Below, in pieces: positions 8,667-17,446 of a stretch of DNA of 61,789 bases. A model generated the notes under the pieces. It saw only the letters and a program-made list of their open reading frames with translations, ran no database searches and was not told the DNA's origin. The DNA lies in contig JAJVHV010000028.1 in assembly GCA_022072445.1 (NCBI GenBank), forward strand, positions 1-61,789. The letters are read 5' to 3'. The stretch comes from Phycisphaerae bacterium (GTDB lineage Bacteria; Planctomycetota; Phycisphaerae; UBA1845; Fen-1342). A program made the translations under genes and the position numbers. Position 1 is the stretch's first letter. The number at the start of each line of letters is the position of its first letter.

Positions 8667-10031
8667 GTGTCCGACGCAAGCGCCGCTTCCTCGCCCGACG
8701 GAACCACCGACCCAACGGCCCACACGACCGCCGCAGCGCCCACCACACGCACCGCATCGCCGGACACGGCCGCCACCGCTTCGCCCGCCGCGGCCGTCGC
8801 GCCCCGGCACGGCCGGGCGGCGGTGATGTTCATCTTCGTCACGGTCGTGCTCGACGTGCTGGCGTTGGGCGTTGTCATCCCCGTGCTGCCCGACCTGGTC
8901 AAGGGATTCCTGGGCGGCGACACGCCGAAGGCGGCGCAGATTTACGGCGCGTTCGGCACGGTCTGGGCGCTCATGCAGTTCGTGTTCTCGCCGCTGCTGG
9001 GGGCGGCGTCGGACCGCTTCGGCCGGCGCGCCGTCATCCTGACTTCCAATTTCGGGCTGGGCTTCGACTACATCCTGATGGCGGTGGCCCCGTCGCTGGG
9101 CTGGCTCTTCCTCGGCCGCGTCATCTCGGGAATCACAGCCGCCGGTTTCGCGACCGCCGGCGCGTACATCGCCGACGTCTCGCCGCCGGAGAAGCGTGCC
9201 GCCAGCTACGGGATCATCGGGGCGGCGTGGGGGCTGGGATTCGTACTCGGGCCGGCGATGGGCGGCGTGCTGGGCAACGTCGATTTGCGGCTGCCATTCT
9301 GGGTCGCCGCCGCGCTGACATTGCTGAACGCGACCTATGGCATCTTTGTGCTTCCCGAGTCGCTTCCCCCCGAACGCCGCAGCGGCTTTACCTGGGCGCG
9401 TGCCAATCCGCTCGGCTCGATGAAGCTGCTACGCTCACACTCGGAGCTGACTGGGCTGGCCGGCGTCTACGCGCTGAATGGCCTGGCGCATTACGTCCTC
9501 TCCAGCGTCTTCGTGCTCTATGCCGGCTTTCGCTACGGTTGGGGCGAGCGGGCGGTCGGTCTGACGCTGGCACTGGTGGGCGTGTGCAACATCATCGTGC
9601 AGGCGGTGCTTGTGCGGCGGGTCGTCGCGTGGATCGGCGAACGGGCCGCCCTGCTCACCGGGCTGACGTTTGGAATCGCCGGCTATGCGACTTATGGTCT
9701 GGCTCCGAGCGGCGCCGTGTTTCTGGTCGCGGTCCCCGTGTTTGCGGGCATCGGGCTGTTCGGGCCGTCGGCGCAGGGGTTGATGACGCGCCGCGTGAGC
9801 CCGACGGAGCAGGGGCAGCTTCAGGGCGCCAACAGTTGCATCATGGGCATCGTCGGCATGCTCGGCCCAGGGCTGTTCACGCAGACGTTCTCATACTGCA
9901 TCCGCCCCGGCGGCCCGGTAAACGTCCCGGGCGCGCCGTTCCTGCTGGCGGCTGCGTTGCTCGTTGTCGCCATCCCGCTGGCGGCCTGGGCCACGCGCCG
10001 CCGCGCCGCGCCGGTGCGATCCGGCGTGTGA
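8667..10031 (+). CDS. MFS drug-efflux-type transporter (TetA-like)
   Basis: A 454-residue inner-membrane protein with about 12 hydrophobic segments. The MFS loop 2-3 signature is present as SDRFGRRAVIL, and LDVLALGVVIPVLPDLV resembles TetA/Bmr-type proton antiporters. The first 50 residues are a Ser/Thr/Ala-rich cytoplasmic extension. I chose GTG 8667 because ggagag lies 8 bp before it and a TACAGT -10-like box lies 31 bp upstream. ATG 8826 would remove the extension and is the alternative. The convergent neighbour is a lipoprotein, and a TetR gene lies 1.2 kb away on the other strand. Whether TetR controls this exporter cannot be seen. Substrate unknown. Confidence 0.8.
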   Translation: MSDASAASSPDGTTDPTAHTTAAAPTTRTASPDTAATASPAAAVAPRHGRAAVMFIFVTVVLDVLALGVVIPVLPDLVKGFLGGDTPKAAQIYGAFGTVWALMQFVFSPLLGAASDRFGRRAVILTSNFGLGFDYILMAVAPSLGWLFLGRVISGITAAGFATAGAYIADVSPPEKRAASYGIIGAAWGLGFVLGPAMGGVLGNVDLRLPFWVAAALTLLNATYGIFVLPESLPPERRSGFTWARANPLGSMKLLRSHSELTGLAGVYALNGLAHYVLSSVFVLYAGFRYGWGERAVGLTLALVGVCNIIVQAVLVRRVVAWIGERAALLTGLTFGIAGYATYGLAPSGAVFLVAVPVFAGIGLFGPSAQGLMTRRVSPTEQGQLQGANSCIMGIVGMLGPGLFTQTFSYCIRPGGPVNVPGAPFLLAAALLVVAIPLAAWATRRRAAPVRSGV

Positions 10032-10074
10032 TTGCCCGGCTGAACCGCGGCCCCGCCGCACCGCCGATTCGCAG

Positions 10075-11196
10075 CTACTCGTGCGACCGCACGGCCCGCG
10101 CCAGCCGCGCGGCGGCCAGTTTCTCGCCGTCTTCGGTCGACTTCGGGGCGGCGCGGCGATAATCGTCGTGCTGATCGTTGCAGAAATCGACGACGACGGG
10201 CTGGCCCGATCCGTCGCAGAGCACGACGTGGACGTAGCCGCGCGACGGGTTGGCGGGGCTGACTCCGATCTCAGCGACCAGCACGTATTGCGCATCAAAG
10301 CCGCCGGCGCCGACGTGGGCGCACAGCGCACGGGCCAGGTCCCAGAGGCGTTTCTGCTCGTTGCTGGTGGGTTTGGGCGTCGCGGCCAGCGGCCGCTCGA
10401 CGAACGTCGCCTTGCACTTCAGCTCAGCCGCGATCAGCTTGGCGAGACGCGCGGCGCTGGCGGAATCGCGCTTGTCGCCCAGCACCGTCGGGATGACGGC
10501 AATGCTGGCGCCGGACAAACCAGCCTGCAGTGCCGCACGGCGCTCACCCATGGCCTTCTGCTCGTCGCGCCCGGGCGTACCCGACTTCTCGGCCCACAGC
10601 CGCGCGAAGCGGCCCTCCCCCGCCGGTGGCTGCTTCGACCAGCGGCACAGCTTGAAGACACGCTCCGCCACCAGCACCGAGCAGCCCATCGGGTCCGGAT
10701 CGCGACCGGCGGTGCGCTTGAATTCAGCGTCCTTCGGCGTCTGCCGGTCGCTCAGCATCACCTTTCCATCCGCCGCGCAGACGACGAAGCGAACTTCGCT
10801 CGGCCCGCTCCGCGGATCGCCGAGATACTCGCCGTAAAGGACGAACGCTTCGGCGATCGGATTGGCTTTCAGGTGCGCGGCCAGCAGTGCGGGCACGTTT
10901 TCCCAGGGCGTGTCGGCGGGTGGGGCGAACGCCGTGTCGGTCGCGGCCAGGTTCGGCATGCCCGACTTTTCGAGCACCAGGCCGAGTGCGTCGGCGACGT
11001 TGCGATCGGGTTTACCCAGCACGCGGACCGGCAGGATCAGCAGCGCGGCTTCGCGGCCGGCGCGCTGCAGCTCAGCCGCGGACACGTCCTGCGCGGCGCT
11101 CGGCTCGTTCTGCCCCAGGGCCACGCAGCCCGCCGAGAGCAGGGCCACGGCGCCCAGCAGTCCGAGACGTCCAAAGTCATAATTGCGATGCGTCAC
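10075..11196 (-). CDS. Lipoprotein of unknown function, co-transcribed with tetR
   Basis: A 373-residue protein with a lipoprotein signal: GLLGAVALLSAGC, lipid-modified cysteine at residue 24. I recognise no named domain. The body is alpha/beta and contains two similar halves with phrases such as ALLILPVRVLGK and IAVIPTVLGDK, as if predicting two duplicated surface-binding domains. It begins 21 bp after the tetR stop on the same strand, so one transcript is likely and it may be repressed by that TetR. Location: periplasmic face of a membrane. Confidence 0.65.
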   Translation of the reverse strand: MTHRNYDFGRLGLLGAVALLSAGCVALGQNEPSAAQDVSAAELQRAGREAALLILPVRVLGKPDRNVADALGLVLEKSGMPNLAATDTAFAPPADTPWENVPALLAAHLKANPIAEAFVLYGEYLGDPRSGPSEVRFVVCAADGKVMLSDRQTPKDAEFKRTAGRDPDPMGCSVLVAERVFKLCRWSKQPPAGEGRFARLWAEKSGTPGRDEQKAMGERRAALQAGLSGASIAVIPTVLGDKRDSASAARLAKLIAAELKCKATFVERPLAATPKPTSNEQKRLWDLARALCAHVGAGGFDAQYVLVAEIGVSPANPSRGYVHVVLCDGSGQPVVVDFCNDQHDDYRRAAPKSTEDGEKLAAARLARAVRSHE

Positions 11197-11217
11197 GAGA
11201 CACCTCCTGTTCAGTTG

Positions 11218-11862
11218 CTACGTAAGTGTGTGCTTACTCGCGCGGCGCCCGCGGCCGGCCGATGGGCGCCCCGCACCGCCCGACGACAGCAGCAGGCCGC
11301 CGATCTGTTCGATCAGGCCGCGGCGCTGCGCGTCGTCCAGCAGACCGAGCTCGCGGCTGATGTTGGCGATGGTGCCCAGTCCGATCGCGGCCCAGGCGGC
11401 CAGCTCCGCCGGGCACGCCGCCGCCCCACCGCCGCCGGAGCGCTGCGTCAGCATCTGGGCCAGCAGGAAACGATGGAACCGGGCGAACGTGCGGCGGAGA
11501 GCCGCGCGGATGTCGGCGTCGTCGATCTCGGGCAGGCCGGCGAAAAGAATGCGATAATGGCCGAATTCGCCGTGATGGTGCGATTCGTACTCCAGCAGGC
11601 GGCGGGCGGAGCTGGCGCCGCCGCCGTCGCGCTCCAGCAGCCGCAGCCAGGTCTGCTCCGAGAATTCGTAGACGAAATCGATCGCGGCCAGGTACATGGC
11701 CTTCTTGTCGGGCCAGAGGCGATAAAGAATGTTCTCCTGCACGCCGCAGGCCTCGGACAGTTCCGCGGTGGTCGCCCGCCGGTAGCCCAGGCGCGTGAAC
11801 ACGCCGGCCACGACGGGCAGGAGTTCGCGGCGTTTGTCATCGAGCTGGCTGGGTCGCGGCAT
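11218..11862 (-). CDS. TetR/AcrR-family transcriptional repressor
   Basis: A 214-residue protein. Residues ~8-55 form the TetR helix-turn-helix (RRELLPVVAGVFTRLGY, then TTAELSEACGVQENILYRLWPDKKAMYLAAID). The rest is the all-helical ligand domain. It is a dimeric DNA-binding repressor by family knowledge. A strong promoter with a repeated AGTATT motif lies just upstream (11898-11939), consistent with autorepression. The downstream lipoprotein shares the transcript. Ligand unknown. Confidence 0.88.
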   Translation of the reverse strand: MPRPSQLDDKRRELLPVVAGVFTRLGYRRATTAELSEACGVQENILYRLWPDKKAMYLAAIDFVYEFSEQTWLRLLERDGGGASSARRLLEYESHHHGEFGHYRILFAGLPEIDDADIRAALRRTFARFHRFLLAQMLTQRSGGGGAAACPAELAAWAAIGLGTIANISRELGLLDDAQRRGLIEQIGGLLLSSGGAGRPSAGRGRRASKHTLT

Positions 11863-11897
11863 GCGTCACCTGCAATGCGAGTCGTCACTATAGAGTA

Positions 11898-11939
11898 AGT
11901 ATTCACATACAGTATTGCTCATATCGGCATACCTGTCAA
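11898..11939 (-). promoter_or_regulatory. Promoter and possible operator of the tetR operon
   Basis: Read on the minus strand there is a perfect TTGACA -35 (11934-11939), a 17-bp spacer and AATACT as -10 (11911-11916), 49 bp before the tetR start. AATACT is repeated at 11898-11903, 13 bp away, which could form a TetR half-site pair covering the -10. The block is strikingly AT-rich for this genome. Confidence 0.6.
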
Positions 11940-12118
11940 GCCCGTTGGCGAAATTTTTCTGCGGAAGGACGCCCAAGGACGTACGCAGCCGAGCCGCGAC
12001 CCTGACGGCGAGCGACGAGCGAGCCTGAGTGGGGGTTTTCATTTCAGACTTTCAAACCCGGTGCGAACCCATCCCTCCCCCACGTTCTCAGAAGATCACT
12101 CTCACACCGCGGTGCCGG

Positions 12119-13054
12119 TCACGGCAGCAAACGCGGCAGCCGAAGCACGTGCTCCAACCCCCTGCCGTCCCGACCCGGCCGCCCCCGCGCCTCGCCCGGA
12201 TCGGCCGGTCGCAGCTCGTACCAGAAACCCGCCGGACTCTCCCCCACCTGAGACGGACTGCATCGGCACAGCGCTGTCGTCACCGCTCCTTCAATAGAGA
12301 GATACACCCACGGTCCCATCGGCGTCGGACCGTCGGTCAGCACGCGCGCCACGACAACGTCCGGACATTCGTCGACGCCGCGCTCGATCGCGAATGCGCG
12401 CCCCGCCAGCGGACCGCCGAACTCCGCCGCCGCCGCACGTTCCACGGCCTCGCCCACGTAAATGACGCGCAGGCCGTCAACGGGCGTGAGCAGTTCGTAG
12501 ATCGTCGGCCGCCCATCGGTGGCCAATGTCAGCCGCACGCCGCCGTCCGTTTCGGCGCCGCGGTCGCGGTCGGCGAAATGCCACGTGTACGCGAGCTGCT
12601 TTCGCTGCTGGGAGCCAAGCCGAATCTGGCCGCGCTCGAAGTGGACGCGCGGCGCGGCGGGCGGCGGCGCGTCTGCGGATTCCGCCTCGACCGCAAGCAG
12701 CGGCGCCAGAGCGAACACTTCCTCGTCGGCGAAATCCGCCGGCTTGCCGAACAGCGCCAGCGCAAATAGCCGCGCCGTCTCCCGCCGTATGCGCGCATGT
12801 GCCGCCGGTATCTTGCGCTCAGCCGCGCGCAGCTCGGCGGGCGCAGCCGCCGTTGCGGCCGCGCCGCGCTGGCAGCCGCCGCCGCAGAGCACCATCGCGC
12901 CGCACAGGGCGGCCGACAGCGCCGCCGCGCATCGGGCGTTCCGTGCTGCCCCTGCGCCGACGCCCGCCCCCGCGCCGGGGCAGGCTGTCGCGCGGACCCG
13001 AGCGGGCCGCGGCGTACGGCTATCGGGGTGGCGCCGCGTTTGCCACGGAATCAT
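12119..13054 (-). CDS. Lipoprotein of unknown function
   Basis: About 311 residues. A hydrophobic segment AAALSAALCGAMVLCGGGC ends in a lipobox cysteine, but it is preceded by ~45 Pro/Arg/Ala-rich residues, so the true start is uncertain. ATGs at 13084, 13081 and 13054 are all possible and all overlap the 3' end of the upstream GNAT gene. The mature part contains YTWHFADRD, a two-strand segment near RPTIYELLTPVDGLRVIYVG and a possible FAIERGVDECPDVVVARVLT. I do not recognise the family. Confidence 0.55.
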   Translation of the reverse strand: MIPWQTRRHPDSRTPRPARVRATACPGAGAGVGAGAARNARCAAALSAALCGAMVLCGGGCQRGAAATAAAPAELRAAERKIPAAHARIRRETARLFALALFGKPADFADEEVFALAPLLAVEAESADAPPPAAPRVHFERGQIRLGSQQRKQLAYTWHFADRDRGAETDGGVRLTLATDGRPTIYELLTPVDGLRVIYVGEAVERAAAAEFGGPLAGRAFAIERGVDECPDVVVARVLTDGPTPMGPWVYLSIEGAVTTALCRCSPSQVGESPAGFWYELRPADPGEARGRPGRDGRGLEHVLRLPRLLP

Positions 13055-13547
13055 CGAGCGGGAATTCAAGCTCAATCTCATCATGCAGCGGGATACGGTT
13101 CATTCCCATCCGTGGAATACCCGGCTTGAGCAGCCGGCAGCGGTCGACCTCGCCGACCCACACGCGCACCAGCCGCCAGCCGCGACGCTGATAGAACCCC
13201 AGGGCGCGCAGATTGTCATTCGACGTCGTCAGCGACAAACGCCGGGCGCCGCACTCGCGGGCGTAGTTCACCGCCGCATCGAGCAGCGCTGTCCCGACGC
13301 GCCGGTTCTCAACCGCCGCACTAAGTGTAACAACCTCGTACTCTCCACCCGGCAGCGCGGCGATCGTCACGAGACCGACCGGCTGATCGTCGTGAAAAGC
13401 GACGAACCCGGGCAGCGCGTCGGCCGCGAAGCAGACGCCGCGCGACCAGATCTCCGTCGAAAACCAGTTTCGGTTCAACTCGCCGCGTACGAACGACAGG
13501 TCGTCGGCGGAAAGCGGCCGGGTCGAAAGCGTCGGCGCGTCAAGCAT
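13020..13547 (-). CDS. GNAT-family N-acetyltransferase
   Basis: A 175-residue cytosolic enzyme using acetyl-CoA. GNAT features appear in order: FVAFHDDQPVGLVTI (strand pair), then YEVVTLSAAVENRRVGTALLDAA, which is the acetyl-CoA-binding motif A (the usual Q/RxxGxG/A read here as NRRVGTA), then RRLSLTTSNDNLRALGFYQRRGW (motif B). ATG 13547 starts just before the fold. The longer frame is only an upstream Arg/Pro-rich run. The stop overlaps the next gene's 5' end. Substrate unknown. Confidence 0.82.
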   Translation of the reverse strand: MLDAPTLSTRPLSADDLSFVRGELNRNWFSTEIWSRGVCFAADALPGFVAFHDDQPVGLVTIAALPGGEYEVVTLSAAVENRRVGTALLDAAVNYARECGARRLSLTTSNDNLRALGFYQRRGWRLVRVWVGEVDRCRLLKPGIPRMGMNRIPLHDEIELEFPLDDSVANAAPPR

Positions 13548-13572
13548 GGCGGTACCGCCCGCGGGCCCCGTG

Positions 13573-14244
13573 TCAGCGCGCGCGCCGACGGACGGCCTTG
13601 CGCGTTGCTCTCCGCGTGGCCTCGCGGGTTGCTGTCTGGGCGACCTTGCGGCTCGCTTTCCGCGCGGCGGAACGCGGCTTCGAGCTGACTTTCGGGGCGG
13701 TCCGCGTGGCAGCTCGGGCCTTGGCGGGCTTTCGGCCGCTGGCGGGCTTTCGGCCGCTAGCCATGCCTTTCGGCCGCGCCGCATCGACGCCCGCCGCCTT
13801 GCGCTGCTGAACGTAGTACTCGATGTACGCCCGCGCCGGCATGCGACGAATGGCCTCGGCGATGACGTCGAGCGCCAGGTCGTCGAGTTTTCGGAAGCGG
13901 ACGCAGCACTTGCCCATGTCGAGTTTCTTGCCGGCCCTGGCCCAGGCCGTGCGGAACCAGTTCTCCTCGCCGCCGGGCGCGTAGATCGACATCAGATACA
14001 GCGCCATGTGGTTCTTCTGCGACGCCAGGTTGGCGAACGGCAGCGGCTGGCGCGGGTCGCAGTGGTAGCCCGCCGGGAAGACGCGATGCGGCACGTAGTA
14101 GCCGATCATGCCGTAGGTCATGCCCTCCTCGTATTCGGAGTCGAGGTTTTTCAAGATCGTCTCGCGGACGACCTGAAGGGCTTCGCGGCGGTCCGGTGGG
14201 AGTTCGGCCAGATACTGCTCGACGGTGGCGGCTTTGCTTTGCAT
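13573..14244 (-). CDS. DUF1801 protein with a histone-H1-like basic tail
   Basis: A 223-residue protein. Residues 1-150 are a DUF1801/YdhG-like domain: AATVEQYLAELPPDRREALQVVRETI, then GMTYGMIGYYVPHRVFPAGYH and later MGKCCVRFRKLDDL. From about residue 165 to the end it is almost only K, R, A, S, T and P (SGRKPASGRKPAKARAATR and so on), like bacterial histone-H1-like nucleoid tails. The tail could bind DNA or RNA. The combination is unusual. The start at ATG 14244 places MQSKAATVEQYL at the family start. A tail made by expanded Arg/Ala codons is the trivial alternative. Confidence 0.75.
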   Translation of the reverse strand: MQSKAATVEQYLAELPPDRREALQVVRETILKNLDSEYEEGMTYGMIGYYVPHRVFPAGYHCDPRQPLPFANLASQKNHMALYLMSIYAPGGEENWFRTAWARAGKKLDMGKCCVRFRKLDDLALDVIAEAIRRMPARAYIEYYVQQRKAAGVDAARPKGMASGRKPASGRKPAKARAATRTAPKVSSKPRSAARKASRKVAQTATREATRRATRKAVRRRAR

Positions 14245-14328
14245 GAGGCGGCAGTGTAGCCCGCGGCACGAGCAACAGCCAGCGCGGTCGAGAGCACCCG
14301 CCCCGGGCTTCACGCGCGCCCTGAAACC

Positions 14329-14363
14329 GTGTGGAGAGCAGCCGCCCTCGGCTGCACTCTCAT
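14329..14363. repeat. Palindromic repeat, gtggagagcagccg family
   Basis: gtgtggagagcagccg, a ccctc loop, then cggctgcactc. The same element occurs inverted at 16164-16194 and three times inside gcvP (27451, 27961, 28021). Confidence 0.85.
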
Positions 14364-14555
14364 CCCCGCGGGCGAGTCCTCACCCCTGTTGACGGCGATG
14401 CTGCTTTTGACCGGGCCGCCCCCCCCAAACGCACCATCACGCCGGCGCGGAGTCATGCTGCCAATGTCGATCCCTCTTCATCAACCGGCGTGCAGGCACG
14501 CTGGCTCGGATGCGCGACAGGCGCGACAGTGGTTCCCGGTCACGCGGCGGCAAGA

Positions 14556-14561
14556 TAGAAT
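14556..14561 (+). promoter_or_regulatory. Candidate -10 box (TAGAAT) of the cyclophilin gene
   Basis: Five of six matches to TATAAT, 47 bp before the start codon. No clear -35. Confidence 0.35.
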
Positions 14562-14608
14562 CGATGGGCTTCGGCAGAGGACATTGTTGACCGATATGAG
14601 AGCCTGAC

Positions 14609-15835
14609 ATGATCCGGATTTCCCTACTCGCGGTCGGAATGACGACGCTGGCGCAGATCGTGCCTGGCTGCCCGCTGACCGATTCCACGACCGATAACAC
14701 GACACACCGCGGCAACATCACCACCGCCGCATCCACCAGCGCCACCAACGCCGACGTGGGCGAGACGGTGACCCTCAGCGCCACGGCGCAGGGCGGCGGC
14801 GTGAGCTTCTCATGGTTCCAGATCGCCGGCAGCGGCGTGCGACTCTCCGACGCGTCCAGCGCGTCGGCGACGTTCGTGGCCCCCTCGCTGTCGGCGGCGC
14901 AAACGCTGAAATTCCGCGTCTCGACGCGCAACGCCGACGGGGACGTCGGATATGCCGACGTCGAAGTCGCGATCTCAGCCGATCCAAACTTCGGGCAATC
15001 GGACGACGACGACGACGGGGGAGGCGGTGGCGGCGGGACCGCGGTCGTCGCGCGGGCCGGGTCCGACCAGACCGTCGATCAATCCACGACCGTCTCGCTT
15101 GACGGCCGCGCCAGCAGCGGCACGGGCCTGACGTTCCGCTGGAAACAGCTTTCCGGACCGACCGTCCTGCTGGCAAACGCCGACACGTCCGTCGCCTCGT
15201 TCAACGCGCCGTTCTTTTCGCCCGGGACGGCGGACAACCGGCTGGTGTTCGAGCTGCTGGTGCGCGACGCGTCCGGCCGCAGCTCGACCGACACCGTGAC
15301 GATCACGATCCGAAACCCCGCCTTCGGCGGCAAATCGCGCGTGCGGATGAAGACGTCGATGGGCGACATCGTCGTCGAGCTGGAGGACGACAAATCGCCG
15401 CTGACGGTGACGAACTTCCTGCAGTACGTCGATGATCAGTTCTACGACGACACGCTTATTCACCGCGTCATTCCAGACTTCGTCATTCAAGGCGGCGGTT
15501 TCACGGCTAACGGCAACGAGAAGACGACGCGGGCCGCGATCATCAACGAGGCGAAAACCAGCGGACTGCTCAACACGCGCGGCACCATCGCCATGGCGCG
15601 CACCAACGACGCCAATTCGGCGACCTCACAGTTCTTCATCAACCTGAAGGACAACACGACGCTCGATCCGACCGATTCGAACCCCGGATACGCCGTGTTC
15701 GGCACCGTCGTCGAGGGAATGAGCATCGTCGACGAGATTGCCGGCGTGGAGACCACGACGAAGAATTTCAACGGTTCGCCTTACGACGACGTGCCGGTCG
15801 AAGACGTCGTGGTGAATTCGATCCGTCGGGAGTAA
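14609..15835 (+). CDS. Lipoprotein with Ig/PKD-like domains and a cyclophilin PPIase
   Basis: A 408-residue protein. The N-terminus gives a lipobox (GMTTLAQIVPGC, cysteine 21). Two Ig/PKD-like beta-sandwiches follow: ~residues 35-125 (VGETVTLSATAQGGGVSFSW) and 145-240 (ARAGSDQTVDQSTTVSLDG, then TFRWKQLSGP). They are joined by a DDDDD-GGGGGGG linker. Residues ~245-408 are a cyclophilin: MKTSMGDIVVELEDDKSP, FYDDTLIHRVIPDFVIQGG with the catalytic arginine, TIAMARTNDANSATSQFFI and the late YAVFG. It probably helps fold exported proteins from the cell envelope. Cyclophilin fused to PKD domains is uncommon. It is not in an operon. Confidence 0.88.
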   Translation: MIRISLLAVGMTTLAQIVPGCPLTDSTTDNTTHRGNITTAASTSATNADVGETVTLSATAQGGGVSFSWFQIAGSGVRLSDASSASATFVAPSLSAAQTLKFRVSTRNADGDVGYADVEVAISADPNFGQSDDDDDGGGGGGGTAVVARAGSDQTVDQSTTVSLDGRASSGTGLTFRWKQLSGPTVLLANADTSVASFNAPFFSPGTADNRLVFELLVRDASGRSSTDTVTITIRNPAFGGKSRVRMKTSMGDIVVELEDDKSPLTVTNFLQYVDDQFYDDTLIHRVIPDFVIQGGGFTANGNEKTTRAAIINEAKTSGLLNTRGTIAMARTNDANSATSQFFINLKDNTTLDPTDSNPGYAVFGTVVEGMSIVDEIAGVETTTKNFNGSPYDDVPVEDVVVNSIRRE

Positions 15836-15837
15836 GC

Positions 15838-16194
15838 GTGTCGGGCGTGCAGAAGTCTCGCCGCGCGTCAAAGCGCCCCCGCCGCGCGTCGCAGCGCCCC
15901 CGCCGAGCCCCGACCGTAAGGGAGGGGTTCGACCGCCAGCGATCCCCGCCGCGCGTCAAAGCGCCCCGCCCCCGCCGCGCGTCGAAGCACCCCCGCCGAG
16001 CCCCGACCGTAAGGGAGGGGTTCGACCGCCAGCGATCCCCGACGAGCTTCGAAGCGCCCCGCCCCCGCCGCGCGTCGAAGCACCCCCGCCGAGCCCCGAC
16101 CGTAAGGGAGGGGTTCGACCGCCAGCGATCCCCGACGAGCGCAGACTCGCGCCGGCCTGAACTGAGTGCAACCGGGGGCGGCTGCTCTCCACAC
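15838..16194. repeat. Three 93-bp tandem units plus an inverted palindrome
   Basis: A unit containing gagccccgaccgtaaggg then aggggttcgaccgccagcga begins at 15905, 15998 and 16091, an exact 93-bp period. The core is self-complementary (gagccccgaccgtaa opposite ggaggggttc). The block ends with the gtggagagcagccg palindrome in inverted orientation (16164-16194). It fills the gap between the cyclophilin gene and rhaI. Confidence 0.88.
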
Positions 16195-16234
16195 CGCGCG
16201 CGAGGGAAGCCGGCAGGATGCCCGCTCCAGGCCC

Positions 16235-17446
16235 TCACGCGTACTGCCCCGCGGACCGCGGCTTGTTGGCGGCTCGCGCCGCCGCCACGCGCTGCTCGTA
16301 GCCGCTCGCGCGAAACGCCGCCAGCGGATCGGCCGGCAGCCCGCGTCGCTGGCGGTACTCGCACAGAAACGGCCGCACGTCGCGCTCGAACGCGTCCCGC
16401 AGCACGCGCTCCGACGCGACCAGATCCTCCGCGCTGCGGGCCGCCTCCAGTGCTTCGAAATCCACCCGCAGGGCCCGCGCGAAGTACTCCTGCGCTGTCA
16501 TCACCGTCTGGATCATGGCCTGAATCTTGGGCTTCAGATTGTGCGACTGGTCGATCATGTACTCGATCGGCACGTCCGCCGCCGCGCTGCCCGCTCCGCC
16601 GCGCTCGTGCTCGGCGGCGGCGATCTCGAAAAAGATGCGGAAGAGCTGATACGGATCGATGCTGCCCATCGTCAGGTCGTCGTCGGCGTATTTGCGGTCG
16701 TTAAAATGAAAGCCGCCCAGCAGTTGCTCGTCGATCAAAAACGCGACGATGTGTTCGATGTTGGCGCCCGGCAGATGATGTCCCGTGTCGACCAGCACGC
16801 CCGCCCGCGGCCCCGCCGCTCGCGCCAACGCCGCCGCCATGCCCCAGTCCGCGATGTCCGTGTGATAGAAGGCCGGCTCGAACGGCTTGTATTCGATCAG
16901 CAGACGCATCGACGGCGGCATCGCCTCGTGAATTTCGCGCAGCCCCTCGGCCAGCCACCGCTTCCGCTGCCGCAGGTGCGCCTGGCCGGGGTAGTTCGTC
17001 CCGTCAGCCAGCCACAGGCTCAGCACGTCCGAGCCGACCACACGGCCGATCTCGATCGAGTCGCGCACGTGCTGGATCGCGCGCCGCCGGATCGCCGGGT
17101 CGCGGTTCGTCAGCGAGCCCCACTTGTAGCACGCGTCCTGAAACAGGTTGGGATTGATCGAGCCGATGCGCACGCCGCGCGCCGCGGCGTATTCGCCCAC
17201 CTCGCGCGGTTCGGTCCCGCCTGGAAAGTCCCACAAGACGTGCACCGCAACGGTCGGACAGCAGCCCGTGAGCGCGTGCACCTGCGCGGCGTCGTCGAGC
17301 CTCTCGCGCCAATTCGTGGCGGCGGCGTCCTGCAGGAACTTGCCGAAGCGCGTGCCCGTGTCAGCATAGCCCCACGACGGCGTCTCGATCCGAAAGCGAT
17401 CCAGCCGCTGCGCGACGCGCTCCTCATCCACCCGCCTGGCACCCAC
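16235..17446 (-). CDS. rhaI: L-rhamnose isomerase (RhaI type)
   Basis: A 403-residue cytosolic TIM-barrel enzyme that converts L-rhamnose to L-rhamnulose. It matches the rhamnose catabolism isomerase family of the Pseudomonas stutzeri type, not E. coli RhaA. It has RIETPSWGYADTGTRFGKF near 18, DAAQVHALTGCCPTVAVHVLWD near 50, GSINPNLFQDACYKWGSLTN near 93, then LIEYKPFEP (metal-binding Glu), VLVDTGHHLPGANIEH and GFHFNDRKY. The start is GTG 17446, with ggag eight bases before it, since only a few residues precede the conserved region. rhaB lies 26 kb away, so the pathway is dispersed. Related sugars are possible substrates. Confidence 0.85.
   Translation of the reverse strand: MGARRVDEERVAQRLDRFRIETPSWGYADTGTRFGKFLQDAAATNWRERLDDAAQVHALTGCCPTVAVHVLWDFPGGTEPREVGEYAAARGVRIGSINPNLFQDACYKWGSLTNRDPAIRRRAIQHVRDSIEIGRVVGSDVLSLWLADGTNYPGQAHLRQRKRWLAEGLREIHEAMPPSMRLLIEYKPFEPAFYHTDIADWGMAAALARAAGPRAGVLVDTGHHLPGANIEHIVAFLIDEQLLGGFHFNDRKYADDDLTMGSIDPYQLFRIFFEIAAAEHERGGAGSAAADVPIEYMIDQSHNLKPKIQAMIQTVMTAQEYFARALRVDFEALEAARSAEDLVASERVLRDAFERDVRPFLCEYRQRRGLPADPLAAFRASGYEQRVAAARAANKPRSAGQYA

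Larger units (their letters stand above)
14245..14608. other. Intergenic gap with a palindromic element and a -10-like box
   Basis: A 364-bp non-coding stretch between divergent genes. It contains the gcagccg-type palindrome at 14329-14363 and a TAGAAT box at 14556-14561. Nothing else is recognised. Confidence 0.6.

Noticed and set aside
9964-11898. 644-residue plus-strand frame over the lipoprotein and tetR genes
   Set aside because: Antisense by-product of GC-rich third positions; tetR and lipoprotein have clear motifs and promoter.
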